Of a stretch of 64,000 nucleotides of DNA, positions 36,056 to 43,778 are shown piece after piece. The position numbers were made by a program, and so were the translations under genes. Source of the DNA: Segatella copri (GTDB lineage: Bacteria; Bacteroidota; Bacteroidia; Bacteroidales; Bacteroidaceae); assembly GCF_026015295.1 (NCBI RefSeq), contig NZ_JAPDUW010000001.1:3247501-3311500 (forward strand). The letters run 5' to 3'. Each line of letters begins with the position of its first letter. The stretch's first letter is position 1. The notes under the pieces are model-generated. The model searched no databases, was not told where the DNA came from, and worked only from the letters and a program-made list of their open reading frames with translations.

Positions 36056-37135
36056 ATGAACAGTAACAGTAAGCTGAAAATAGTGTGGATGGTATGTGGG
36101 GTAGCAATCGTATTGTTGTTCTGCACGCAGGCATATTGGCTCCATCTTCAATGTCAATATAGCTTAGACCAGCAGGTAGAGCAATTCAAGAAGGATTGTG
36201 ATGAAGTGTTAGCGCAAGATTTGAAGAATAGAAAAAAGTTGCAGGAGAATTCATCTACGAAAGGTAGAAGAGATACGGTTATGCTTAAGATAGAATCTGA
36301 ATATGATATGAAGAAGGGATGTAGCCGTACTACGCTTTCTTTTTGGAACAATCACCGCTTTCTTGTCCGTTTGAATGATCCTAATCTTACGGGTGATGAT
36401 GCTTATCTCATCATCAGCAGATATCTGGCTAATATAGGTAAGCATCCCTCGTTGGCTTCTTATCAAAGATTACTGGATGATAAGGGATATGGGAAGATAT
36501 CCTTTTTTCGCCATCTGGATTACAAGACTGTCTTCCTGAATGCAAAATATGATGTCGAAGGCAGATGGTCACGTGTGGTGACGGTAAAGTATCAGACGAA
36601 CCCAATGTTTCGCCAAGGTATTTCTTTTCAGGTGCCCATTCCTATTACTCGAACGCTCAAAGCCATGATGTGGCAATTGATAGGAAGCATCTTTCTCTTT
36701 TTCATCTTGATAGGATGTCTGTATTATCTGGTTAAGACCATAGTCTTCCAGAAACGCATTGATGGCATTCGCCATGAGTTTCTGAAGAATATGATTTATG
36801 AGTTGAAGCAACCGAAAGAAGACGACAAAGGTGAAGAATCTGCTGTTTTTATCGGTTCCATTGCTTTCTACTATGCGCAGAATGAACTGCTATGTGGTAA
36901 TTTCAGAGTAGTCATCACATCTCGTCAAGCTGAAATTCTGAAGCTTCTTGCCGAGAACCAGAACCAGCTTGTAGAGCGGGATTACATACTGAATGAAGTA
37001 TGGGGTGATGACTCATACTCCAATTCCCTTGCCCTGAACGTGCAGATTACCTATCTTCGCCGGGCATTGAACCTGGATGAAAAGGTAAGTATCGAAGCTG
37101 TCATCAAGAAGGGATATATCCTGCGAACCTGTTGA
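36056..37135 (+). CDS. Membrane-bound one-component regulator: kinase-like sensor, OmpR-type DNA-binding domain
   Basis: 359 aa from the ATG at 36056. Helix one spans about 9-29, a periplasmic region about 30-200, helix two about 205-227. Next comes RHEFLKNMIYELKQP (239-253), which follows the H-box pattern of Bacteroidota histidine kinases (x-F-x-x-N-M-x-H-E-x-K-x-P) with Tyr248 in place of the phospho-His. There is no ATPase domain; instead a linker leads to an OmpR-type winged helix (about 282-359: TSRQAEILKLLAEN, ERDYILNEVWGDD, VQITYLRRAL, KKGYIL). It would bind DNA from the membrane. It is divergent from GLPGLI module 2 and is its likely regulator. Confidence 0.85.
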   Translation: MNSNSKLKIVWMVCGVAIVLLFCTQAYWLHLQCQYSLDQQVEQFKKDCDEVLAQDLKNRKKLQENSSTKGRRDTVMLKIESEYDMKKGCSRTTLSFWNNHRFLVRLNDPNLTGDDAYLIISRYLANIGKHPSLASYQRLLDDKGYGKISFFRHLDYKTVFLNAKYDVEGRWSRVVTVKYQTNPMFRQGISFQVPIPITRTLKAMMWQLIGSIFLFFILIGCLYYLVKTIVFQKRIDGIRHEFLKNMIYELKQPKEDDKGEESAVFIGSIAFYYAQNELLCGNFRVVITSRQAEILKLLAENQNQLVERDYILNEVWGDDSYSNSLALNVQITYLRRALNLDEKVSIEAVIKKGYILRTC

Positions 37136-37192
37136 TCTTGTTATCAACTTTCATCTTTTTAGAAAGGTGGAAGTTTTTTTATCTTAATTTAT

Positions 37193-37223
37193 TTTGTCCT
37201 TCACCTATTTTGTTGTAACTTTG
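37193..37223 (+). promoter_or_regulatory. gpmI promoter
   Basis: TTTG at 37193-37196, a 19-nt spacer, TAACTTTG at 37216-37223, 37 bases before the ATG. Confidence 0.75.
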
Positions 37224-37260
37224 CACACTGAAATTCGAATTTAAATTATTTTATGTAATT

Positions 37261-38784
37261 ATGGCAAAAAAAGCTCTTTTAATGATTCTCGACGGATGGG
37301 GAATCGGTAAGCATGATAAGGGTGATGTTATCTTCAAGACTCCAACTCCTTATCTCGATTATTTGACAGCAGTTTCAGCACATTCTACTCTCCAGACTTG
37401 TGGCGAGGACGTAGGTCTTCCTAAAGGTCAGATGGGTAACTCAGAGGTAGGTCACCTCAACATCGGTGCAGGTCGTGTGGTATATCAGGACCTCGTTAAG
37501 ATCAACAAGGCTTGCGAGAGCGGTGACATCTTGAAGAATCAGGAGATCATCAACGCTTACAGCTATGCTCAGAAGACAGGTAAGAAGCTCCACTTGATGG
37601 GCTTGACTTCTACCGGTGGTGTTCACTCTTCTTTGGATCACCTCTTCAAGTTGATTGAGATTGGTAAGGAATATGGTTTGAAGGAGACATACGTTCACTG
37701 CTTCATGGATGGTCGTGATACAGACCCTAAGAGCGGTAAGGGCTTCATCGAGGAGGTGCAGGCTTGCTGCGACAAGAACGGTGCACACATCGCAAGCATC
37801 GTAGGTCGTTTCTATGCTATGGACCGTGACAAGCGCTGGAACCGTGTGAAGGAAGCATACGACTTGCTCGTTGAGGGTAAGGGTAAGCAGGCTGACGATA
37901 TGGTGAAGGCAATGCAGGAGAGCTATGATGAGGACGTAACTGACGAGTTCATCAAGCCAATCAATAACTCTAAGGTTGACGGTACTATCCAGGAGGGTGA
38001 TGTTGTTATCTTCATCAACTACCGTAACGACCGTGCCAAGGAGTTGACACAGGTATTGACTCAGCAGGATATGCCAGAGGAAGGCATGCACACCATCAAG
38101 GACTTGCAGTACTACTGCATGACTCCATACGATGCAAGCTTCCAGGGCGTTCACATCCTCTTCCCTAAGGAGAACGTAATGAATACTCTCGGTGAGTACT
38201 TGAGTGCACAAGGTCAGAAGCAGCTCCACACTGCAGAGACAGAGAAGTATGCTCATGTAACATTCTTCTTCAATGGTGGTCGTGAGACTCCATACGAGGG
38301 TGAGGATCGTATCCTGGTTCCTTCTCCAAAGGTAGCTACTTACGACTTGAAGCCAGAGATGAGCGCTTACGAGGTAAAGGATAAGTTGGTTGGTGCTATC
38401 AACACACAGGAGTACGACTTCATCGTTGTAAACTTCGCTAATGGTGATATGGTAGGTCACACAGGTATCTACAACGCTATCGCTAAGGCTGTTCACGCTG
38501 TTGACAACTGCGTAAAGGACGTTATCGAGGCTGCTAAGGCTAACGATTATGAGGCTATCATCATCGCTGACCACGGTAATGCAGACCACGCTATCAACGA
38601 GGATGGTACCCCTAACACTGCTCACTCTTTGAACCCAGTTCCATTCATCTACGTAACTGATAACAACTCAGCTACCGTAAAGGATGGTCGTTTGGCAGAC
38701 GTAGCTCCTTCTATCCTCCATATCATGGGCTTGGAGAAGCCTGCAGATATGACAGGTGAGAACTTGATTTCTGACAACAAGTAA
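37261..38784 (+). CDS. gpmI: 2,3-bisphosphoglycerate-independent phosphoglycerate mutase
   Basis: 507 aa, normal length, alkaline-phosphatase superfamily. Metal site and catalytic Ser motifs are complete: [16 protein letters not shown] near the start, [17 protein letters not shown] with the phospho-Ser (about 62), [32 protein letters not shown] and [10 protein letters not shown]. It converts 3- to 2-phosphoglycerate in glycolysis using manganese. Codon use is strongly biased towards a few codons (AAG, GGT, CTC/TTG), unlike the accessory genes around it, which fits high expression. Confidence 0.97.
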   Translation: MAKKALLMILDGWGIGKHDKGDVIFKTPTPYLDYLTAVSAHSTLQTCGEDVGLPKGQMGNSEVGHLNIGAGRVVYQDLVKINKACESGDILKNQEIINAYSYAQKTGKKLHLMGLTSTGGVHSSLDHLFKLIEIGKEYGLKETYVHCFMDGRDTDPKSGKGFIEEVQACCDKNGAHIASIVGRFYAMDRDKRWNRVKEAYDLLVEGKGKQADDMVKAMQESYDEDVTDEFIKPINNSKVDGTIQEGDVVIFINYRNDRAKELTQVLTQQDMPEEGMHTIKDLQYYCMTPYDASFQGVHILFPKENVMNTLGEYLSAQGQKQLHTAETEKYAHVTFFFNGGRETPYEGEDRILVPSPKVATYDLKPEMSAYEVKDKLVGAINTQEYDFIVVNFANGDMVGHTGIYNAIAKAVHAVDNCVKDVIEAAKANDYEAIIIADHGNADHAINEDGTPNTAHSLNPVPFIYVTDNNSATVKDGRLADVAPSILHIMGLEKPADMTGENLISDNK

Positions 38785-38807
38785 AAACGATTTTATATAC
38801 CTCAAAA

Positions 38808-38869
38808 AAGTATCCTAAGATACTTGGCCAAGTATCTTAGGATACTTGCGTAAGTATCTTAAGATACTT
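38808..38869. repeat. Three palindromic 18-mers at 22-bp period, including a 40-bp perfect palindrome
   Basis: Units at 38808-38825, 38830-38847 and 38852-38869, each a palindrome or near-palindrome on AAGTATC-nTAn-GATACTT, separated by 4-nt spacers. Units one and two with their GGCC spacer form a perfect 40-bp palindrome. It lies between gpmI and ung and could also end the gpmI transcript. Confidence 0.9.
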
Positions 38870-38886
38870 TTGAATTTATATTAAGC

Positions 38887-39552
38887 ATGAACGTAAAGAT
38901 AGAAGAAAGTTGGAAACAGCATATAGGAGAAGAGTTCGACAAGCAGTATTTTGTTGACCTCACAAACTTCGTGAAAGAGGAATACCTGCGTACGCCCTGT
39001 TATCCTCCTGGCCGCTTGATTTTCAATGCCTTCAATCTCTGTCCTTTTGATGATGTGAAGGTAGTGATTATCGGACAGGATCCATACCATGAGCCGGGTC
39101 AGGCGATGGGACTGAGTTTCTCTGTGCCGGACGGAATCACTTTCCCACCATCATTGATTAATATATTCAAGGAGATTCAGATGGATCTCGGTACTCCGAT
39201 GCCAGCTACGGGCGATTTAACCCGCTGGGCAAAGCAGGGAGTATTGTTGCTCAACGCCACGTTGACCGTTCGTGCCCATCAGGCTGCGAGTCATCAGCGC
39301 AAAGGCTGGGAGGAGTTTACCGATGCTGCCATCAAGGCACTCAGCAAGGATAAGGAGCACCTGGTGTTTATCCTTTGGGGCGGTTATGCCCGAAGCAAGG
39401 CGAAACTCATCGATACAAGCAAGCATCTGATATTGGAAAGCGTTCATCCTTCGCCATTATCAGCCAACAGAGGCGGATGGTTTGGTAATCATCATTTCTC
39501 CCGCTGCAATGCGTATCTGCAGCAGAACGGAATTGCGCCTATCCAATGGTAG
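38887..39552 (+). CDS. ung: Uracil-DNA glycosylase
   Basis: 221 aa, family 1 length. The water-activating motif GQDPYHEPGQAMGLSFSV (catalytic Asp at about residue 61) and the DNA-binding motif HPSPLSANRGGWFGNHHFS (catalytic His near 187) are intact, as is VLLLNATLTV. It removes uracil from DNA at the start of base-excision repair. It starts 17 bases after the palindromic repeat block that follows gpmI and has no clear promoter of its own. Confidence 0.97.
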   Translation: MNVKIEESWKQHIGEEFDKQYFVDLTNFVKEEYLRTPCYPPGRLIFNAFNLCPFDDVKVVIIGQDPYHEPGQAMGLSFSVPDGITFPPSLINIFKEIQMDLGTPMPATGDLTRWAKQGVLLLNATLTVRAHQAASHQRKGWEEFTDAAIKALSKDKEHLVFILWGGYARSKAKLIDTSKHLILESVHPSPLSANRGGWFGNHHFSRCNAYLQQNGIAPIQW

Positions 39553-39570
39553 GTACACCTATTAATATAT

Positions 39571-39606
39571 AGCTATCCACTCATGGGTAGCTATCATTAT
39601 TTTTAT
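39571..39606 (+). terminator. Terminator after ung
   Basis: AGCTATCCA (39571-39579) pairs with TGGGTAGCT (39584-39592), 9 bp with one G-T pair, loop CTCA, then ATCATTATTTTT. Confidence 0.7.
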
Positions 39607-39644
39607 TATACACTTAAAGAAATTTATTCATCTCAAAAAACATT

Positions 39645-40280
39645 ATGAAGAAAAACGAACTGCGTATTCTGCAGGTGGGCAACGTGTTGGTTTCACCTGA
39701 TATTATCACCGAAAAATTCTGTTGCGACCTTGATGCCTGCAAGGGCGAGTGCTGCATCGAAGGCGATGCGGGAGCTCCTGTTACCCTGGATGAAATCATG
39801 GAGATAGAGAATGCGCTGGATGTAGTTTGGGATGATCTCTCAGCTTCTGCCCAGGCTATCATAGATAAGCAGGGCGTGGCTTATACCGATATTGAAGGCG
39901 ATTTGGTGACGAGCATCGTGAATGGTAAGGATTGTGTGTTTACCTGCTACCAGGATTTGAAAGACCTGGGCGATGGACATACGATTCCGAATTGTTGTCT
40001 CTGTGCCTTGGAGCGTGCTTATCGCGAAGGAAAGTCGAAGTTCAAGAAGCCTATTTCCTGTGCTTTGTATCCAATCCGTGCCAAGGATTTCGGCAACGAG
40101 GTGTATGGCATCAACTATAACAAGTGGCGCATCTGCAAGGATGCCATCAAGAAGGGAGAGGAGTTGAACCTTCCGGTTTATAAGTTCCTGGAGGGTCCGC
40201 TGGTAGAGAAGTTCGGCAAGGAATGGTATGATGAGCTTTGCGAAGTGGCAGAGCAAGTGCTTGCCGAATTGGAAGACTAA
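39645..40280 (+). CDS. DUF3109 family cysteine-rich protein
   Basis: 211 aa, cytoplasmic, no signal. Conserved Cys sit in two clusters: CCDLDACKGECCIEGDAGAP (about 26-45) and NCCLCALERAYREG with ISCALYPIR (about 118-145), plus RICKDA. This is the DUF3109 pattern, related to small YkgJ-type cysteine-cluster proteins, and suggests a bound metal or Fe-S cluster. The function is not known. It is found widely in Bacteroidota as a single-copy gene. A terminator follows at once. Confidence 0.88.
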   Translation: MKKNELRILQVGNVLVSPDIITEKFCCDLDACKGECCIEGDAGAPVTLDEIMEIENALDVVWDDLSASAQAIIDKQGVAYTDIEGDLVTSIVNGKDCVFTCYQDLKDLGDGHTIPNCCLCALERAYREGKSKFKKPISCALYPIRAKDFGNEVYGINYNKWRICKDAIKKGEELNLPVYKFLEGPLVEKFGKEWYDELCEVAEQVLAELED

Positions 40281-40290
40281 ATTCAGTTAG

Positions 40291-40327
40291 AGACTTTGGA
40301 AGATAATAGTTCCGAAGTCTTTTTTTG
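40291..40327 (+). terminator. Terminator after the DUF3109 gene
   Basis: An 11-bp stem (40291-40301 with 40310-40320, one G-T pair), loop GATAATAG, then seven T. Confidence 0.85.
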
Positions 40328-40363
40328 TTTTATAAAAAAAGAGATTTCGAAACGCTGTTGAGC

Positions 40364-41257
40364 TTATTCCGAAATCTCTAATCCTTCTATATTTGTGATA
40401 TTACTTCTTCTAAAACCTTTATCCCAAGTTATCACGAAATCTTTTTGATGCTCAGCATGGATGCGGTAATAGGCTTGCTCGTCCATTTCGCCACTGCATA
40501 CATATTGGTTTCCGTTAATATGAAGTGTTGTTCCTTTGCTGGCATTGCGTATCGTGAGCCGGATGGTTCCACGGAACGGACGTCCGAAGTCTATACGGCA
40601 TCCCTGATGATCGAATTCCTCCTTGTATGGTTCTAATACCATTTGAAGCTTGTTCTGGGTGAGGTATGGCAGCTGGTCAACAAAGATATAGTTTACCGTA
40701 TCATTGAAGGCACCTGTCGGATGAACCCATCCTGAAGATTGGTATTCAGCCGATTTCCACTCAGTAGTGTATATTCTATTGTCAAAGTGTTCTTTTTCGT
40801 TGTAACTGCCGCCCTTCAGGGGTTTGCACCACCATGTTTCGTCTGCTTTATGATAAAAAGGAACAGAGTCTGTATACCAGCCATGAAGTTCCAGCGAGAG
40901 TTGTTTGCTCTTATTTCTTATTCTTCCTGGTGCATACCAGACCGCGATGATGTTTTCGCCCTTTTTCAGATATCTGGAGATATCTATGGTTTGCATCAGA
41001 AGGATGCTGTCTCTGGCTCCTTCGTTGAAAATGCTTGGCGTAGCATTTCTTTCGTTGATGTATAGGCGGGTATTTCCTCCACTTGCCATGTTTATCTCAG
41101 CCTTTAAAGGCTTTTGATCAAGATGATAGATTTTCCTGTATAATATCTCAGAAGAATCGTTGGGGAATGGATATGATACCCAATGGGTACCGAATTCCTG
41201 TGCATAGGAATTCAGCACCCAGAGAGTTGTAAAGATGAGAATTGTAAAATATCTCAT
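40364..41257 (-). CDS. Exported beta-sandwich protein, GH78/GH2 accessory-domain-like, no catalytic domain
   Basis: 297 aa with signal peptide (to about residue 19, NSYAQ). The region about 38-110 (YRKIYHLDQKPLKAEINMASG, LYINERNAT, ISRYLKKGENIIAVWY) looks like the N-terminal beta-sandwich of alpha-L-rhamnosidases and other glycosidases that carry the Y-I-N-G-x loop. The C-terminal part has a second beta-rich region with TLHINGNQY. No catalytic barrel is present, so it is either a free-standing carbohydrate-binding protein or an enzyme remnant. It begins 14 bases after the GH95 stop and must be co-transcribed with it. Confidence 0.65.
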   Translation of the reverse strand: MRYFTILIFTTLWVLNSYAQEFGTHWVSYPFPNDSSEILYRKIYHLDQKPLKAEINMASGGNTRLYINERNATPSIFNEGARDSILLMQTIDISRYLKKGENIIAVWYAPGRIRNKSKQLSLELHGWYTDSVPFYHKADETWWCKPLKGGSYNEKEHFDNRIYTTEWKSAEYQSSGWVHPTGAFNDTVNYIFVDQLPYLTQNKLQMVLEPYKEEFDHQGCRIDFGRPFRGTIRLTIRNASKGTTLHINGNQYVCSGEMDEQAYYRIHAEHQKDFVITWDKGFRRSNITNIEGLEISE

Positions 41258-41271
41258 AGATGATTATTTGT

Positions 41272-43647
41272 CTATTTTATGAGTTTTGTTTCGCCAGCCT
41301 TGAAATTTAATGCTTTCTGCTTACCATTATACTTGACGGTCAGGTTTCCGGCATTCTTGCTGGTGATGGAAGCTTTGCTGACCTTTCCATTGTTCCATAC
41401 GAGATTAATCTCGTAGTTTCCACGTGCTTTGATACCCTTAATTTCGCCTGCAGGCCATTCTTTAGGTAGAGCAGGAAGAAGATGCATAGTCTCGCCATCG
41501 CATTGCATCAGCATCTCGCATACGCCTGCTGTGCCTCCGAAGTTGCCATCTATCTGGAAAGGTGGATGGGCATCAAAGAGGTTAGGGTAGGTGCCACCGC
41601 TGCGGTGTTTGCTGTCCTTGTAGACTTCAGGGCTTACGTAGGTGAGCAGCTTGCGGTATATCTGATAAGCTTTGTCGGCACGATGCAGACGAGCCCAGAG
41701 GTTGATTCTCCAGCCTGTACTCCAACCGGTGGAATTATCGCCCTTGATTTCTAGGGTCTTGGTTGCGGCAGCAGCAAGTTCCGGAGTCTTGTTTACCGAA
41801 ATCTGATGGAATGGATAGAGTCCCAGCAGGTGTGACTGGTGGCGATGATGCCAATCCTGGTCTTCCCAATCGTGGTACCACTCCATCAGATTGCCTCGCT
41901 TACCGATGTGGTAAGGGCGCAGGCGATTGAGGGCTGATTGCAACTGCTGCTGGTAATCGTTGTCGATGCCCAGGGCTTTTGCTCCCTTGATGGTATTCTT
42001 GAAGAGCTCGCGGATGATGGCGAGGTCGGCGGTTCCGCCATAGAAACTGCTGCCACGGTAGCCCTTATCGGTGATGTAATCTGCCTCTGGCGATGTGCAA
42101 GGAGCAGTAATCAGTTCGTTTGGATTGTGTGGATTCGGGATGAGCCACGCAAGCAGGAAGTCGGCAGCCCCCTTCATCAGCGGATAGGCTGTATTGCGAA
42201 GATATTCGGTATCGCGGGTATAGTCATAGTGATCCCAAAGGGTTTCTACAAGCCAGGCTCCACCCATAGCCCAGTTGCTCCATTGCGGACTTTCGCTTCC
42301 GGTTCCTACAGGATTGGTCATAGCCCAGACATCAGTGTTGTGTCCAGCGCACCATCCCTTATCGATACCATAGAAGTGCTGGGCATTGTGGCGACCTGTC
42401 ACAGCCATACCCTCTACCAATCCGTCTACTGGGGCTACCAGTTCTGAGAGGTTCGCAACTTCTGCCGGCCAGTAATTTTCTTCCAGGTTGATGTTGATGG
42501 TATAGTTGCCGCGCCATGGCGAACGGAGGGCTGGTGCCCAGAGTCCCTGCAGGTTGGCAGGCACTCCCTTGGTTCTACTGCTGCTGATGAGCAGGTATCT
42601 GCCATACTGGAAATAGAGCTGTTCCAGATAAGGGTTGCTCTCGTGGTTGTCGCTGTAGGCGAGCAACTGTTTGTCGGTAGGGCGGGTGGCATCAAACTTG
42701 GCTCCTTTCAGACTCAAACTTACTCTATCAAAGAGTTTCTTGTAGTCGGCGATGTGACGCTGTTTGAATTCTTCGTAAGTGAAGTTGGCAAGGTGCCAGG
42801 CTTCATCGGTAACGTTCTCGATGTATGGAGCTCCTTCCTTCACAGGATGCTTGTCGAATCCGTTGTAACTTGTTTCGTTTACGAGATAGATGATAGCCTC
42901 GCTCACATCCTTCAGATGGAGTACAGAATCGCTTGCCCACACTTTTCCGTCGGTGTTCTTCACCTGAAGCATGGCACAGTAATGCGTACTGTTGGCTTCA
43001 TCGCCGAGAACATGTCCCGTCATGGTGAGCTGTCCTCTGGATGCTTTTACCTGATGGGGAATGAGGGAAGTGAGTGAGATGTCGCTGTTGATGGATCTCT
43101 TCTGGGAGGCACTCAGCTTGATGGCAATCATCTTGTCGGGATGAGAAGCAAAATACTCTTTGGTGTATTGGATGCCGTTGCGCCTGTAATGAACAGTAGC
43201 CAGGGAGTTGTCGAGGCTCAGTTCGCGGTAATAATCCGTAAACTCGCCCTGGTTGCAGTCTTTGATATTGATCATGCCCAGTGGCTGATAGAACTCCGAG
43301 TTATGGCCTTGCACATAGTGTTGCAGGGAATCGGCGGTCTTGTAATCCTCCTTGAACAGCGCCTCTCTGATTTTCGGAATCCACTTGTAGGCTTCACCAC
43401 CTTCGTTGGGATTCACAGGCACGCCCGTCCAAAGGGTGATGTCGTTGAGCTGGATAGAGTCATTATTGGCTCCACCATAAACCAGCGCACCCAGTTTGCC
43501 ATTGCCTAATGGCAGTGACTCTTCGAAGGCGTATGCAGGTTTGTTGTACCACAACTTGTTGGGTTGCAACTCTTTACTTACTGTTGTTGCCTGGCAGTTC
43601 CATGTACTGGAGGCAGCTAACGCAATCGTAAAAAATATATGCTTCAT
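41272..43647 (-). CDS. GH95 alpha-L-fucosidase/alpha-L-galactosidase, exported
   Basis: 791 aa, full-length GH95: signal peptide (to about 20), N-terminal beta domain opening with LWYNKPAYAFEESLPLGNGKLGALVYGG, and an (alpha/alpha)6 barrel. The catalytic set known from the Bifidobacterium enzyme is present: Asn385 and Asn387 (ININLEENYWPAE), acid Glu521 (CTSPEADY) and Asp700 (HPPFQIDGNFGG). It removes alpha-1,2-linked L-fucose from xyloglucan or glycans, or L-galactose in some xylan-linked members. With the small beta-sandwich gene it makes a two-gene operon. Confidence 0.94.
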   Translation of the reverse strand: MKHIFFTIALAASSTWNCQATTVSKELQPNKLWYNKPAYAFEESLPLGNGKLGALVYGGANNDSIQLNDITLWTGVPVNPNEGGEAYKWIPKIREALFKEDYKTADSLQHYVQGHNSEFYQPLGMINIKDCNQGEFTDYYRELSLDNSLATVHYRRNGIQYTKEYFASHPDKMIAIKLSASQKRSINSDISLTSLIPHQVKASRGQLTMTGHVLGDEANSTHYCAMLQVKNTDGKVWASDSVLHLKDVSEAIIYLVNETSYNGFDKHPVKEGAPYIENVTDEAWHLANFTYEEFKQRHIADYKKLFDRVSLSLKGAKFDATRPTDKQLLAYSDNHESNPYLEQLYFQYGRYLLISSSRTKGVPANLQGLWAPALRSPWRGNYTININLEENYWPAEVANLSELVAPVDGLVEGMAVTGRHNAQHFYGIDKGWCAGHNTDVWAMTNPVGTGSESPQWSNWAMGGAWLVETLWDHYDYTRDTEYLRNTAYPLMKGAADFLLAWLIPNPHNPNELITAPCTSPEADYITDKGYRGSSFYGGTADLAIIRELFKNTIKGAKALGIDNDYQQQLQSALNRLRPYHIGKRGNLMEWYHDWEDQDWHHRHQSHLLGLYPFHQISVNKTPELAAAATKTLEIKGDNSTGWSTGWRINLWARLHRADKAYQIYRKLLTYVSPEVYKDSKHRSGGTYPNLFDAHPPFQIDGNFGGTAGVCEMLMQCDGETMHLLPALPKEWPAGEIKGIKARGNYEINLVWNNGKVSKASITSKNAGNLTVKYNGKQKALNFKAGETKLIK

Positions 43648-43724
43648 AAAGATGGTATTGTTGGTTTTTTAATTCGATGCCCGGAAACGAAGTCGGAAGG
43701 TGATGCTCATTGGATGAGGCTATC

Positions 43725-43760
43725 CAAAAAAGGGGGAAGACTCTCGCTGAGTCTACCCCC
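43725..43760 (-). terminator. gyrB terminator
   Basis: Minus strand: GGGGGTAGACT (43760-43750) pairs with AGTCTTCCCCC (43742-43732), one T-T mismatch, then seven T. Confidence 0.85.
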
Positions 43761-43778
43761 AATATGTTCGTGTTAACT

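Noticed and set aside
37441..38625. 394-codon open frame opposite gpmI
   Set aside because: It arises from the strong codon bias of gpmI; its product is a featureless Val/Leu/Thr-rich string.
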